The position numbers were made by a program, and so were the translations under genes. From Pleionea sp. CnH1-48 (GTDB lineage Bacteria; Pseudomonadota; Gammaproteobacteria; Enterobacterales; Kangiellaceae): a stretch of DNA of 64,000 nt. The stretch lies in assembly GCF_024124665.1 (NCBI RefSeq), contig NZ_JAMXSB010000020.1, positions 1-64,000 on the forward strand, given 5' to 3'. Position 1 is the first letter of the stretch. Each line of letters opens with the position of its first letter. The notes below the pieces were generated by a model. It had not been told where the DNA came from and ran no database searches. It worked only from the letters and a program-made list of their open reading frames with translations. This document shows, piece by piece, positions 47,627 through 56,580 of the stretch.

Positions 47627-48643
47627 TTAGACAAAAGGTGTTTTTGACGCTTCTCCGGCTATTTCTCTAACGAGCTTAGGGACAAGAAAGCCTGGCAATT
47701 GAGCTAACATTTCCTGATACAGCTGCTGGGCTTTAGGTTCAGATACTTCGAAGTGATGAACTCCGGTGACTTTGTCTAAAAGATGCAGGTAGTAGGGCTG
47801 GATGTGGGCATCAAAGAGTTTTTCACTGAGCTCTGCCAATATCACTACGTCATCATTAATATCTTTGAGAAGGACACTCTGGTTGTATAACCTGATCCCT
47901 GCTTGATGGCACTGAGCCGCTGCGCGAATCAATGCATCATCGATTTCGTTTGGATGATTGATGTGCAACACCATAAGCCAGGTGAAAGGACTGTTTGCGG
48001 CCAACGCCGTGAGCGATTGAGTGATTCGTTGAGGAATAACCACGGGTAGTCGGGTGTGGATTCTTAGGCGCTTGATATGGTTAAACTGGCTCAATCCTTC
48101 GACTAATTCTGCCAGTTGGCTGTCACTAGTAAGTAAGGGCTCACCACCACTCAAGATAACTTCATTGATATGAGGGTTTGATGCAATATAGTCAAACCAC
48201 TGCTGCCAGGTTTTTTGGCCGTAGCTTTGTTCATCATAGGGAAAGTGGCGTCGAAAACAGTAGCGACAGTTAATGGCACAGGAAGCTGCGGTGATTGTAA
48301 GTACTCGCTTACCATACTTATGAAGTAAGCCTGGTACTGGGTTACTGTGTTTTTCGGCTAAGGGATCAAAGGTAAAACCAGGTTGCTGATGATACTCTTC
48401 GGGGTGAGGCCACACCTGTAATAACAAAGGATCTTTGGGGTTGCCTTTTTCCATCCGTTCTACAAAAGGCAGTGGCACTCTGAGCTTGAACAATTCTGTC
48501 GCTTTGCCATCACCCATTTGTTCGGCGGTTAAATTGAGGCGCTCCAATAGCTCAGCAGGCTTACTAATTGAGCTAGAGAGTAATTTTTTCCAGTCAGGAT
48601 TGTGCCAATTTGTGCCAGAAACAGGTATCATTGCGGCTTTCAT
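47627..48643 (-). CDS. epmB: EF-P beta-lysylation protein EpmB (lysine 2,3-aminomutase)
   Basis: This 338-residue radical-SAM enzyme converts L-alpha-lysine to (R)-beta-lysine, the group that EpmA attaches to EF-P. The iron-sulphur cluster ligands are in SCAINCRYCFRRHFPY (Cys122, Cys126, Cys129, C-x3-C-x2-C). The SGGEPLL segment and the PLP-lysine region near HLLDKVTG fit the family. An open frame reaches back to 48889, but that part lies antisense to efp; the ATG at 48643 (or 48631) is the true start and leaves 43 bases for a divergent promoter region with efp. It and epmA flank efp, so the full modification pathway is here. Confidence 0.93.
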   Translation of the reverse strand: MKAAMIPVSGTNWHNPDWKKLLSSSISKPAELLERLNLTAEQMGDGKATELFKLRVPLPFVERMEKGNPKDPLLLQVWPHPEEYHQQPGFTFDPLAEKHSNPVPGLLHKYGKRVLTITAASCAINCRYCFRRHFPYDEQSYGQKTWQQWFDYIASNPHINEVILSGGEPLLTSDSQLAELVEGLSQFNHIKRLRIHTRLPVVIPQRITQSLTALAANSPFTWLMVLHINHPNEIDDALIRAAAQCHQAGIRLYNQSVLLKDINDDVVILAELSEKLFDAHIQPYYLHLLDKVTGVHHFEVSEPKAQQLYQEMLAQLPGFLVPKLVREIAGEASKTPFV

Positions 48644-48686
48644 GTTTTGTAATACCAATTGATATCGACAGAGTTCGAGGATTGAA

Positions 48687-49256
48687 ATGGCATCATATAG
48701 TACCAATGAATTCCGTAATGGCCTAAAGATAATGCAGGACGGTGAGCCTTGCGTAATTTTAGAGAACGAGTTTGTGCGTCCAGGAAAAGGACAGGCGTTT
48801 GCTCGAGCACGCGTCCAATATTTGTTATCTGGCCGTATCGTTGAAAAAACCTTCAAGTCTAATGAATCAGTTGAAGGTGCTGATATCATGGATCAGGACA
48901 TGGAGTATCTCTATGCCGATGGTGAATTCTGGCACTTTATGGATCCAACCTCCTACGAGCAGGTTGCTGCTGATGCGAAAGCCGTTGGTGACAATGCTAA
49001 ATGGTTGACTGAACAAGATACTTGCCTGGTCACTTTATGGAATGGCTCTCCGATTATTGTGACACCACCTAACCATGTTGTTTTGGAAGTGGTGGATACT
49101 GATCCGGGCCTGAAAGGTGATACCTCCGGTGGCGGTGGAAAACCTGCGACTATGAACACTGGTGCAGTTGTTCGTGTTCCTTTATTCGTTCAGATTGGCG
49201 ACAAGCTTAAAGTGGATACTCGTACTGGCGAGTATGTTTCTCGAGCCAACGGCTAA
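48687..49256 (+). CDS. efp: Elongation factor P
   Basis: This 189-residue, three-domain translation factor binds between the P and E sites and rescues ribosomes stalled at polyproline. The modified lysine is Lys34 in the loop RPGKGQAF, which is beta-lysylated by EpmA after EpmB makes the beta-lysine. The C-terminal domain ends with [25 protein letters not shown], as in other EF-P proteins. It is divergent from epmB and precedes epmA. A hairpin with a short T tract at 49266-49299 probably ends the message. Confidence 0.97.
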   Translation: MASYSTNEFRNGLKIMQDGEPCVILENEFVRPGKGQAFARARVQYLLSGRIVEKTFKSNESVEGADIMDQDMEYLYADGEFWHFMDPTSYEQVAADAKAVGDNAKWLTEQDTCLVTLWNGSPIIVTPPNHVVLEVVDTDPGLKGDTSGGGGKPATMNTGAVVRVPLFVQIGDKLKVDTRTGEYVSRANG

Positions 49257-49265
49257 CCTGATTTT

Positions 49266-49299
49266 GCCAGAAGGGCCGACTGCGCTTCTGGCTTTCTGT
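49266..49299 (+). terminator. Probable terminator of efp
   Basis: An 8-bp stem GCCAGAAG / CTTCTGGC with a 11-base loop is followed by TTTCTGTTCTG, a modest T-rich tract. Confidence 0.55.
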
Positions 49300-49373
49300 T
49301 CTGATTAAGTAACATTGAGCCTTTGTCCCACTTAGGCTAAGTTTGACTCTACATTCTTCGATACTATTTTCTT

Positions 49374-50306
49374 ATGTCCTGGCATCCTTCTGCATCTATT
49401 GAAACCTTGGCGTTGCGAGCTCAGCTTATGCGCACCATTCGTGAGTTCTTTTATCAGCGAGACGTTTTAGAGGTGGATACGCCTGCGCTTATGTCGTGTA
49501 GCGTGACCGATCCCTATATGGATGCGCTAAGTTTGGCTGTCTGTGGGCAGCAAGCCTATTTGCAAACATCGCCAGAGTACGCGATGAAGCGCCTTCTGGC
49601 TGCTGGAAGTGGTGATATATATCAATTGAGCAAAGCTTATCGCAGTGACGAGCGGGGGCAAAAACATCAGCCTGAATTTGCCTTGTTAGAATGGTATCGA
49701 ACAGATTGGGACCATCACCAATTGATGGATGAAGTGTACGAGCTGGTGAGTTTGGCTACAGGCATTAAGACGCGGGATTCCCTGTCTTATAGAGAAGCAT
49801 TTCAGCATTACTTATCGATAGATATTGAGTCCATCGATAACGCATCACTACGAGAATTTACTGAGCAAAAACTGGGGCATATTCCACAAGATATGTTCCG
49901 TGATGACTATTTATCGCTGTTGTTTGCTACTCAGATAGAGCCCTTGCTGGGACGAGATTCGATTGCCTTTATTTGTGATTTCCCTGCTTCGCAAAGTGCA
50001 TTGGCACGTCTTTTACCCAGTAACCCCGGTTACGCTGGCCGATTTGAAGTGTATGTTGAAGGTATTGAATTGGCTAATGGCTTTTGGGAATTAACGGATG
50101 CTCAAGAACAGCGGGCAAGATTTAATGAAGATAATGCTAAGCGAGTAAAGATGGGCAAACAGACTGTTGATATTGATGAATCTTTTATGGCGGCCTTAGA
50201 ACAAGGGCTGCCAGAATGTTCTGGCGTAGCCCTGGGATTTGACCGCTTGATGATGCTGGCGCAAAAGCAATGCCACATCAATCATGTGGTTCCTTTTGCG
50301 CTCTAA
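49374..50306 (+). CDS. epmA: EF-P--(R)-beta-lysine ligase EpmA
   Basis: This 310-residue class II lysyl-tRNA-synthetase-like enzyme has no anticodon-binding domain. Motif 2 is FQLSKAYRSDERGQKHQPEFALLEWYR-like (about residues 83-110, broken here as YQLSKAYRSDERG and HQPEFALLEWYR) and motif 3 is GVALGFDRLMML. It activates beta-lysine with ATP and transfers it to Lys34 of EF-P. It converges on psd with only one base between the two stop codons. The ATG at 49374 fits the family length. Confidence 0.95.
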   Translation: MSWHPSASIETLALRAQLMRTIREFFYQRDVLEVDTPALMSCSVTDPYMDALSLAVCGQQAYLQTSPEYAMKRLLAAGSGDIYQLSKAYRSDERGQKHQPEFALLEWYRTDWDHHQLMDEVYELVSLATGIKTRDSLSYREAFQHYLSIDIESIDNASLREFTEQKLGHIPQDMFRDDYLSLLFATQIEPLLGRDSIAFICDFPASQSALARLLPSNPGYAGRFEVYVEGIELANGFWELTDAQEQRARFNEDNAKRVKMGKQTVDIDESFMAALEQGLPECSGVALGFDRLMMLAQKQCHINHVVPFAL

Positions 50307-50307
50307 C

Positions 50308-51165
50308 TTATCTTTTTTTGACCAGCGGCTGACCAAGAATCGTCGGTGCTTCTTCGACAATGGATTCATCCCATTCAAAGTCACCTTCGGGCAACAGCAG
50401 CACAATGGTTGAGCCCAGTCGGAAGCGTCCCATTTCGTCGCCTTTTTCTAACACAATTTCATCTTCACCATAGTGGGTGGTAACCACTTCTCGTTTAGTT
50501 GGTGGCGTCACTATGCCTGACCAGACGGTTTCAACGCTACCGACAATGGTTGCGCCGACAGAAACCATCGCTATTGGGCCAAACTCGGTATCAAACATGG
50601 CGACTACCCGTTCGTTTCGCGCAAAAAGGTGAGGAACGGTTCGTGCGGTTAAAGGATTCACGCTAAATAATTTGCCGGGTACGTGGATCATCTGAGTTAA
50701 TGAACCTCGAACAGGCATGTGAATACGATGATAGTCCTTGGGAGACAGGTAAATCGTACAGAATTGACCGTTTTTATAGAGATTACCTAATGCCTGATCG
50801 CCACCAAGCAACTCGGTAGCACTATAGTCGTGACCTTTTGCCTGAAAAATACGACCTTCTTTAATGGGGCCGAACTGACTAACGGCTCCATCCACCGGGC
50901 AAGCCATTGTATTGGGTTCATCACAAATCGGACGTACCTCAGGACGAATTGCGCGGGTAAAAAAGTCATTAAACGAATCGTACGCTTCTAGATTTGGCTC
51001 TTGAGCCAGAGACATATCAATGCCGTAGTGCTTGGCAAATGCTTTAATGACATTGTGTCGAAAAGGAAAGGTTTTGGAGTCGGCCAGTTTGCCTGCCAGT
51101 TGTGATAGCCCATGCTGGGGGATTAAATATTGTGGCAGAGTTTTCAGATGATCAATAAAGCTCAT
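50308..51165 (-). CDS. psd: Phosphatidylserine decarboxylase proenzyme
   Basis: This 285-residue membrane-associated enzyme makes phosphatidylethanolamine. It has the self-cleavage site LGST (Ser252 becomes the pyruvoyl group), the catalytic triad region DGAVSQFG and the YHRIHMPV motif. The start is set at the ATG at 51165 (FIDHLKTLPQYLIPQH is the family's opening); an open frame reaches 51210 but adds 15 residues without homology. It ends one base from epmA, convergent. In related genomes psd lies next to the motAB pair, as here, where motA is divergent. Confidence 0.95.
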   Translation of the reverse strand: MSFIDHLKTLPQYLIPQHGLSQLAGKLADSKTFPFRHNVIKAFAKHYGIDMSLAQEPNLEAYDSFNDFFTRAIRPEVRPICDEPNTMACPVDGAVSQFGPIKEGRIFQAKGHDYSATELLGGDQALGNLYKNGQFCTIYLSPKDYHRIHMPVRGSLTQMIHVPGKLFSVNPLTARTVPHLFARNERVVAMFDTEFGPIAMVSVGATIVGSVETVWSGIVTPPTKREVVTTHYGEDEIVLEKGDEMGRFRLGSTIVLLLPEGDFEWDESIVEEAPTILGQPLVKKR

Positions 51166-51375
51166 TGTGATCTCAAGCTGCGTATAAATGACGCATTTTA
51201 CCTTAGCCATATTCAGATGACTATCTTTGGCGATGTAACAAGATAAATCAATGCAAATTCAGGCCTCTTTTTATCGCCAGTTTTTATTTTCGCCTGACAT
51301 CTCTCATTCATAATCTATAGTTAATTCAGAGGTCTGGAGCATTTTTGCTCAATTTTGAGATGAGGAGAAAACTGG

Positions 51376-52227
51376 ATGCCGGTCATTATTGGGGCAATTA
51401 TTGTCCTGGGCGCGGTGCTGGGGGGATACGTATTATCCCACGGAGACATTCGGTCTCTTTGGCAACCTTTTGAGTTATTGATCATTGGCGGCGCTGCTTT
51501 TGGTGCTTTTGTGATTGCGAATCCGGCCAAAGTATCAATCGAAGCGTTTAAGAAATCTTTTGCCATTATAGGTAAATCTCACTACACCAAAATTGTGTAT
51601 TTAGAGTTGTTGGCAATGCTGTTTGAGCTGTTTTCGACCATGCGTCGTGAAGGTCTGATCGCCATTGAATCACATATCGATGATCCCAAAAACAGTAAGA
51701 TCTTTTCGAAGTATCGGTTAATTAATAAAGACGAACATGTCATTGTATTTATCTGCGACTACTTAAGGCTTATGGTGATAGGCGATATGACCGCTTATGA
51801 GTTAGAGAATCTCATTGATGCGGAACTAGAAACTCATCACCACGAAAAAATGGCGCCGAGTCACGCGGTGGGAAGCGTAGCCGATGCCTTGCCGGGTTTT
51901 GGTATAGTCGCAGCGGTACTAGGGATTGTTATTACCATGCAAGCTTTGGGAGGACCGCCAGAAGAAATTGGTGTGCATGTAGCGGCTGCATTGGTGGGCA
52001 CTTTCTTGGGGATTTTATTGGCTTATGGGTTTGTGGGACCTGTTTCAACAGCCATGGGACATAGAGCTGAAGAAGAGAGCAAGTTTTATCAATGCATCAA
52101 AACATCATTGATTGCTGCCATGAATGGTGTGCCGCCACAGATCGCTGTTGAGTTTGGACGCAAAACTCTTTATTCGGATATTCGTCCTTCTTTTGAAGAG
52201 CTAGAAGCGCGTGTGCGTGGGCGCTAA
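51376..52227 (+). CDS. motA: Flagellar motor stator protein MotA
   Basis: This 283-residue protein has four membrane segments (about 3-22, 34-52, 172-192, 205-225) and a cytoplasmic loop of ~100 residues between the second and third. The ends of the family are clear: PVIIGAIIVLGAVLGGYVLSHG at the start, and VGSVADALPGFGIVAAVLGI and GPVSTAMGHRAEEESKFY in the pore helices. Together with MotB it conducts ions to turn the flagellum. It is eight bases upstream of the motB-type gene. No other flagellar gene is in the window, as in Pseudomonas, where motAB also lies beside psd. Confidence 0.93.
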   Translation: MPVIIGAIIVLGAVLGGYVLSHGDIRSLWQPFELLIIGGAAFGAFVIANPAKVSIEAFKKSFAIIGKSHYTKIVYLELLAMLFELFSTMRREGLIAIESHIDDPKNSKIFSKYRLINKDEHVIVFICDYLRLMVIGDMTAYELENLIDAELETHHHEKMAPSHAVGSVADALPGFGIVAAVLGIVITMQALGGPPEEIGVHVAAALVGTFLGILLAYGFVGPVSTAMGHRAEEESKFYQCIKTSLIAAMNGVPPQIAVEFGRKTLYSDIRPSFEELEARVRGR

Positions 52228-52235
52228 GAACCGTT

Positions 52236-53111
52236 ATGGAAGAGCAACAGGAGAATCAAAAAGCGCCGATTATTGTGCGCAAGGTGATCAAAAAAGGCGA
52301 TGGTCACCATGGTGGCGCCTGGAAAGTGGCTTTTGCAGATTTTGCAACGGCCATGATGGCATTCTTTTTATTGCTGTGGCTAATGGGCAATACATCGGAT
52401 GAAGAGAAACAGGCGATATCCGGTTATTTTGTTGATCCTGCTGGCTCAACTTTAACGCCTGGTGCGAACAATATTCCTATCGGCGAAGGCGGTGCCAATC
52501 AGGCTGTTATCGAAATGGTGCATCCAGAAGCCGGTGAGCCACCCAAGGAATTGGATGAAAAAGATATTGAACGGCTAGCAGAGGAGCAAGAAGTTAAAAA
52601 ACTGGAAGCATTAAAAGACACTCTGGAGAACCTTGTCGAAACCAGCAAAGCGTTTGAAGCCTTCAAAGAACAAATTTTGATTGATATCACCCCATCGGGA
52701 TTGCGGATTCAAATAGTGGATAAAGATAAACGCCCCATGTTTGATAGTGGTAAAGCCGATCTTAAATTTTACTCTCGTTCCATCCTTTATTCTTTAGCCG
52801 GTGTACTGAAAAAAGTACCTAATCAGCTAAGTATTACAGGGCACACCGATGCCATTCCGTTTGATGGTCGCGAAGGGTATGGTAACTGGGAGTTATCCTC
52901 TGATCGGGCGAATGCCGCTCGCCGTGCGCTTATTCGTGGAGGGATTACCATGGACAAGATTTTTCGGGTAGAAGGATTTGCTGACTCAGCTCTGTTTGAC
53001 GAAAACAATCCTGAGAATCCGATTAATCGTCGCATTGCTATTATTGTCTTAAAACAAAGCGTTTCTGACTCTATGAAAGAAGAGTTAGGACGGCTTGTTA
53101 ACAACAAGTAA
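52236..53111 (+). CDS. motB: Flagellar motor stator protein MotB
   Basis: This 291-residue protein has one membrane helix (about 32-52) containing the ion-binding Asp35 in WKVAFADFATAMMAFFLLLW, a plug and linker region, and an OmpA-like peptidoglycan-binding domain from about 150 (SITGHTDAIPFDGREGYGNWELSSDRANAARRAL). It pairs with MotA to form the stator. The N-terminus keeps the basic charge seen in proton-type MotB proteins, and I cannot tell proton from sodium use. It begins eight bases after the motA stop, translationally coupled. Confidence 0.93.
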   Translation: MEEQQENQKAPIIVRKVIKKGDGHHGGAWKVAFADFATAMMAFFLLLWLMGNTSDEEKQAISGYFVDPAGSTLTPGANNIPIGEGGANQAVIEMVHPEAGEPPKELDEKDIERLAEEQEVKKLEALKDTLENLVETSKAFEAFKEQILIDITPSGLRIQIVDKDKRPMFDSGKADLKFYSRSILYSLAGVLKKVPNQLSITGHTDAIPFDGREGYGNWELSSDRANAARRALIRGGITMDKIFRVEGFADSALFDENNPENPINRRIAIIVLKQSVSDSMKEELGRLVNNK

Positions 53112-53193
53112 GGTTCATTTTTCAATCGTGTGTTGACACTCTACTGCCTTTGCTCCTATGTTAGCCTTTCTCTGATATGAAACCGGAAGTGTC

Positions 53194-53772
53194 ATGGATA
53201 AAAAAATCTCTGGTCAGCTGCAACAACTTTATGCTTGCTATTCTTCAGATACCTTTGTCACTCAGTCTGTAGATAAAATAGCTTTGGGCTTCGAAGGCAT
53301 TAAAGACGATAGGCACGCTGGCATGACGCGAAAGTCGGATGCTAGAACTCCTTGGTATACTCGTGGTACAGACATTAAGAATACCCGTCAACTATCATTA
53401 GTTAGCACTGAAGAGCTAGAGACCATCGCCCAGAAGATGGAGGTTGAATCCGTAAAAGCGGAATGGCTGGGCGCTAATATGTTGGTGAGCGGCGTATCTG
53501 ACTTTACCTTGCTACCTATAGGTTCTCGTTTGTTTTTTGATAATGGTGCTGTGATTGTTATCGAGGGTGAAAATCTGCCTTGTATCAATCCGGCTAAAGT
53601 GATTGCCGCTTACTATCAAAATAAAGATCTCGAAAAGCGTTTTGCCAAAGCGGCAAAAGAAAAGCGCGGAGTGGTTGCCTGGATAGAAAAAGAAGGAATG
53701 GTTCATGCCCCTTCACAGTTTAAAATTATGTTACCTCGTCAGCGACTGTACCCCGGGTTGATGGGGAAATAA
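53194..53772 (+). CDS. MOSC-domain protein
   Basis: This 192-residue MOSC (molybdenum cofactor sulfurase C-terminal) domain protein has the ALGFEGIKDDRHAG opening and the NTRQLSLVSTEEL and EWLGANMLVSGV segments. The conserved cysteine expected near residue 130 is present in ENLPCINPAKVI. MOSC proteins bind molybdenum cofactor or transfer sulfur or handle hydroxylamine-type compounds (YiiM-like); which one applies is unknown. It sits ten bases before the DUF924 gene and likely shares its message. Confidence 0.88.
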   Translation: MDKKISGQLQQLYACYSSDTFVTQSVDKIALGFEGIKDDRHAGMTRKSDARTPWYTRGTDIKNTRQLSLVSTEELETIAQKMEVESVKAEWLGANMLVSGVSDFTLLPIGSRLFFDNGAVIVIEGENLPCINPAKVIAAYYQNKDLEKRFAKAAKEKRGVVAWIEKEGMVHAPSQFKIMLPRQRLYPGLMGK

Positions 53773-53782
53773 GGAAAGTAAA

Positions 53783-54328
53783 ATGACTTTTGATTCGAAT
53801 GAAATAATTTCGTTTTGGTTTGAAGAGTTAGAACCAAAACAACACTGGATAAAAGATGTGGCTTTTGATCAAATGATTGCAGAGCGATTTGGCAACGTTC
53901 ATCGAGCGGCATCACAAAGCGAATTGTTTTATTGGCGAGATACGGCACTGGGGCGATTGGCTGAGATCATTGTACTGGATCAGTTCTCTCGCAATATGTA
54001 TCGAGATCGCCCGGAGTCTTTTGCGTTTGATAGTCTGGCACTTTGTCTGTCACAAGAGGCAGTACGAGCGGGTGTAGCAAAAGATCTGAATGACCAACAA
54101 CGTTCCTTTTTATATATGCCTTATATGCACAGTGAGTCCCCGGCCATTCACGAAGAAGCGGTAAAGCTCTTTAGTGAAAAAGGCCTTGAGGGAAATTTAG
54201 ACTTCGAAATGAAACACAAAGTAATCATTGATCGTTTTGGGCGCTACCCCCATAGAAATAAAATATTAGGCCGTGAGTCCACTGCTGAAGAACAGGAGTT
54301 TTTAACACAGCCGGGCTCTTCTTTTTAA
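53783..54328 (+). CDS. DUF924 family protein
   Basis: This 181-residue protein is of the DUF924 family, an all-helical TPR-like fold common in proteobacteria. The family pattern is clear: IISFWFEELEPKQHW near the start, the LAEIIVLDQFSRNMYRDRPESFAFD core, and FLYMPYMHSESPAIHEEAV, and FGRYPHRNKILGRESTAEEQEFL near the end. No activity is established. The ATG at 53783 has AAGGAAAG just upstream. It is cotranscribed with the MOSC gene. Confidence 0.9.
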   Translation: MTFDSNEIISFWFEELEPKQHWIKDVAFDQMIAERFGNVHRAASQSELFYWRDTALGRLAEIIVLDQFSRNMYRDRPESFAFDSLALCLSQEAVRAGVAKDLNDQQRSFLYMPYMHSESPAIHEEAVKLFSEKGLEGNLDFEMKHKVIIDRFGRYPHRNKILGRESTAEEQEFLTQPGSSF

Positions 54329-54540
54329 GTAATTACAGAAACAGCTCCTTAAGTATTAGATAATTTTAATATTGATGAATCATGTTTTAATGTTTCCGTG
54401 CCTCTCCTTTCTCAGATTAAAAAAAGTGTGATGAAGTTTTCGGTTATGGATAACCGGCTCTGGTTTTTCAATGGATTGAAATAAAAAGTTAAAACCACCG
54501 TCATGATTGAGGCGTAGCGTTTTTATCGACACCTAATAAA

Positions 54541-54578
54541 AGCTCGTATTCAGGATTGCTGTATCGAATAAACGAGCT
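54541..54578 (+). promoter_or_regulatory. Leader hairpin upstream of phoX
   Basis: AGCTCGTATTC and GAATAAACGAGCT form an imperfect stem (AGCTCG / CGAGCT with TATTC / GAATA) around a 14-base loop, ending 28 bases before the phoX ATG. It could be an mRNA leader structure or an overlapping operator. I found no convincing PhoB box in the 277-bp region from 54329 to 54606. Confidence 0.35.
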
Positions 54579-54606
54579 CTCTATTTAATTACAATGAGAA
54601 CTGATT

Positions 54607-56505
54607 ATGTCTACAGATAATAAAAACGCTTTAGATAATGCACAGCTTCATGATGAAATAGAAAATACACCCTCTAATACTTCAGAAAACCGACCATTTT
54701 CTTCCGTATTAGAAACAAACATGTCTCGACGCAAAGTAATGGCTGGCAGTTTAACCGTTGCTACAACCGCATTTTTGGCGCCTGGTGCTCATGCTGGCTG
54801 GGGTTGGGGAAGACGCAAGCTCGTCGACTTTAAGCCTGTTGCTATCGACGATGTTGTTGATACAACCATGCCTACTATTTCGGATGACTATGAATATGAT
54901 GTGCTCATTCCTTGGGGAACACCAATAGAGCCCGGGGCAACAAAGGAATACACCGGAGAGCCTGATGCTCGTCCAACTTCTGCACAAGCGGCTCTTCAAA
55001 CAGGGTTAGGTCATGATGGTATGTGGTTCTTCCCAATGGATTGCCGGAATGCTATCTACTACGGAAGACACTATCGCATGCGTAATGATGTAGGGATGCT
55101 GTGCGTCAATCATGAGTATGGTACCAATATTCATGCACTGGGTAAGTCTGGACCAGAAAACCTGGAAGATGTGCGTCTGTCGCAGAATATTCATGGGGTG
55201 TCGGTCGTTAAACTGAAACGAACCTTTCGACGTGGATGGAAAGTGGTATCCAGTGCTCATTCTCGCCGTATTACTGTTAATACGCCAGTAACGTTTTCTG
55301 GCCCCGCTGCTGATTCTAAATTGCTACAAAACCCCAACGGTAATATTCCATTAGGGACCGTTAATAATTGCGGTTCTGGCGCAACACCTTGGGGCACTTA
55401 CTTAACTTGTGAAGAAAACTTTAATGGCTACTTTGGTGCAACTAGTGGTTTTGTTGCGACTCAAGAGCAAGATCGTTATGGATTTTCAGAGAATGGATTT
55501 GGTTATGGTTGGCACCTTTTTGACAAGCGCTTTGATTTGAGTGATGAAGATTATGTGAATGAGCAAAACCGTTTTGGCTGGATTGTAGAAATTGATCCCT
55601 TTGATGGTACGCAAAAGCCCGTTAAGAGAACGGCATTAGGACGCTTTAAGCATGAGGCTATTGCGATAGCCGAGAGTCGTAATGGTCGTATTGCAGCTTA
55701 CATGGGAGACGACCAGCGTTTCGATTACTGTTACAAGTATGTATCCGATAAATCATGGAAAAGAGCGCTCAGAGATAAGGAAAGTCCTTTGGATAAGGGG
55801 AGCCTTTACGTTGCTCGATTTAACGATGATGGTACAGGAGAGTGGCTGGAATTAACGATCGATAATCCACAATTAGCCGCACGATTTAACTCTCAAGCTG
55901 AGGTTTTAATTTATGCTCGAGTTGCAGCTGATATATTAGGCGCGACGCCTATGGATCGTCCGGAGTGGACAACCATTGGTAAGCATGGAGAAGTATTCTG
56001 GACTTGTACCAACAACAGTAAACGTACAGATACCAATATCGCTAATCCTGAAGCGCCAAATAATGACGGACATATTATCCGAACCAAAGATTCAGATGAC
56101 CACCTAGGCACTTCATTCACCTGGGATATTTATCTATTAGCTTCTTCTACACGGGGCACCGAAGGTGTCTTTACGGATCCTGATGCTGCCTGGGCTGATC
56201 CTTATGGTCGTTTATTTATTGGTACCGACGGCTCGCAGCCTGATGGACTTCAAGATCAACTTGTTGTGTTTGATACTACAAAAGACACCCCGGAACCGAA
56301 GCGTCTGTTGGTGGGAGTCAACAGTGACGAAATTACAGGATTTACGGTCACGCCGGATCAAAGAACCGCTTTCGTGAATATCCAACACCCCGGTAATGGG
56401 TCTCCTGACGCAACGAATTTCCCTGCACCCTATGATGGCAGAACAATTCCAAGAGATTGTACCTTGGTTATTCGACGCAAAGACGGTGGCATTATTGGCT
56501 CCTAA
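54607..56505 (+). CDS. PhoX-family alkaline phosphatase (DUF839), Tat-exported
   Basis: This 632-residue protein is of the PhoX group, which needs calcium and iron and is common in marine bacteria for releasing phosphate from organic esters. A twin-arginine signal (SRRKVMAGSLTVATTAFLA, Arg41-Arg42) directs folded export. Landmarks of the family are LCVNHEYGTN, NCGSGATPWGTYLTCEENFNGYF, GRFKHEAIAIAESRNGRIAAYMGDD and VYAD-like GSLYVARFND, all in the beta-propeller that holds the metal site. It is monocistronic. An IS30-family element follows 75 bases downstream and may have replaced its terminator. Confidence 0.9.
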   Translation: MSTDNKNALDNAQLHDEIENTPSNTSENRPFSSVLETNMSRRKVMAGSLTVATTAFLAPGAHAGWGWGRRKLVDFKPVAIDDVVDTTMPTISDDYEYDVLIPWGTPIEPGATKEYTGEPDARPTSAQAALQTGLGHDGMWFFPMDCRNAIYYGRHYRMRNDVGMLCVNHEYGTNIHALGKSGPENLEDVRLSQNIHGVSVVKLKRTFRRGWKVVSSAHSRRITVNTPVTFSGPAADSKLLQNPNGNIPLGTVNNCGSGATPWGTYLTCEENFNGYFGATSGFVATQEQDRYGFSENGFGYGWHLFDKRFDLSDEDYVNEQNRFGWIVEIDPFDGTQKPVKRTALGRFKHEAIAIAESRNGRIAAYMGDDQRFDYCYKYVSDKSWKRALRDKESPLDKGSLYVARFNDDGTGEWLELTIDNPQLAARFNSQAEVLIYARVAADILGATPMDRPEWTTIGKHGEVFWTCTNNSKRTDTNIANPEAPNNDGHIIRTKDSDDHLGTSFTWDIYLLASSTRGTEGVFTDPDAAWADPYGRLFIGTDGSQPDGLQDQLVVFDTTKDTPEPKRLLVGVNSDEITGFTVTPDQRTAFVNIQHPGNGSPDATNFPAPYDGRTIPRDCTLVIRRKDGGIIGS

Positions 56506-56580
56506 AGGTTGGCAGGAATCATGTTGAACAAGGATGTTCAAATTAAATAAAAGCAGACACTCCGTTTGTGAAAGACCCAG

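Noticed and set aside
52211-52402. 63-codon frame overlapping the motA end and motB start
   Set aside because: It lies in another frame inside motB, which has clear MotB motifs; it is a shadow.
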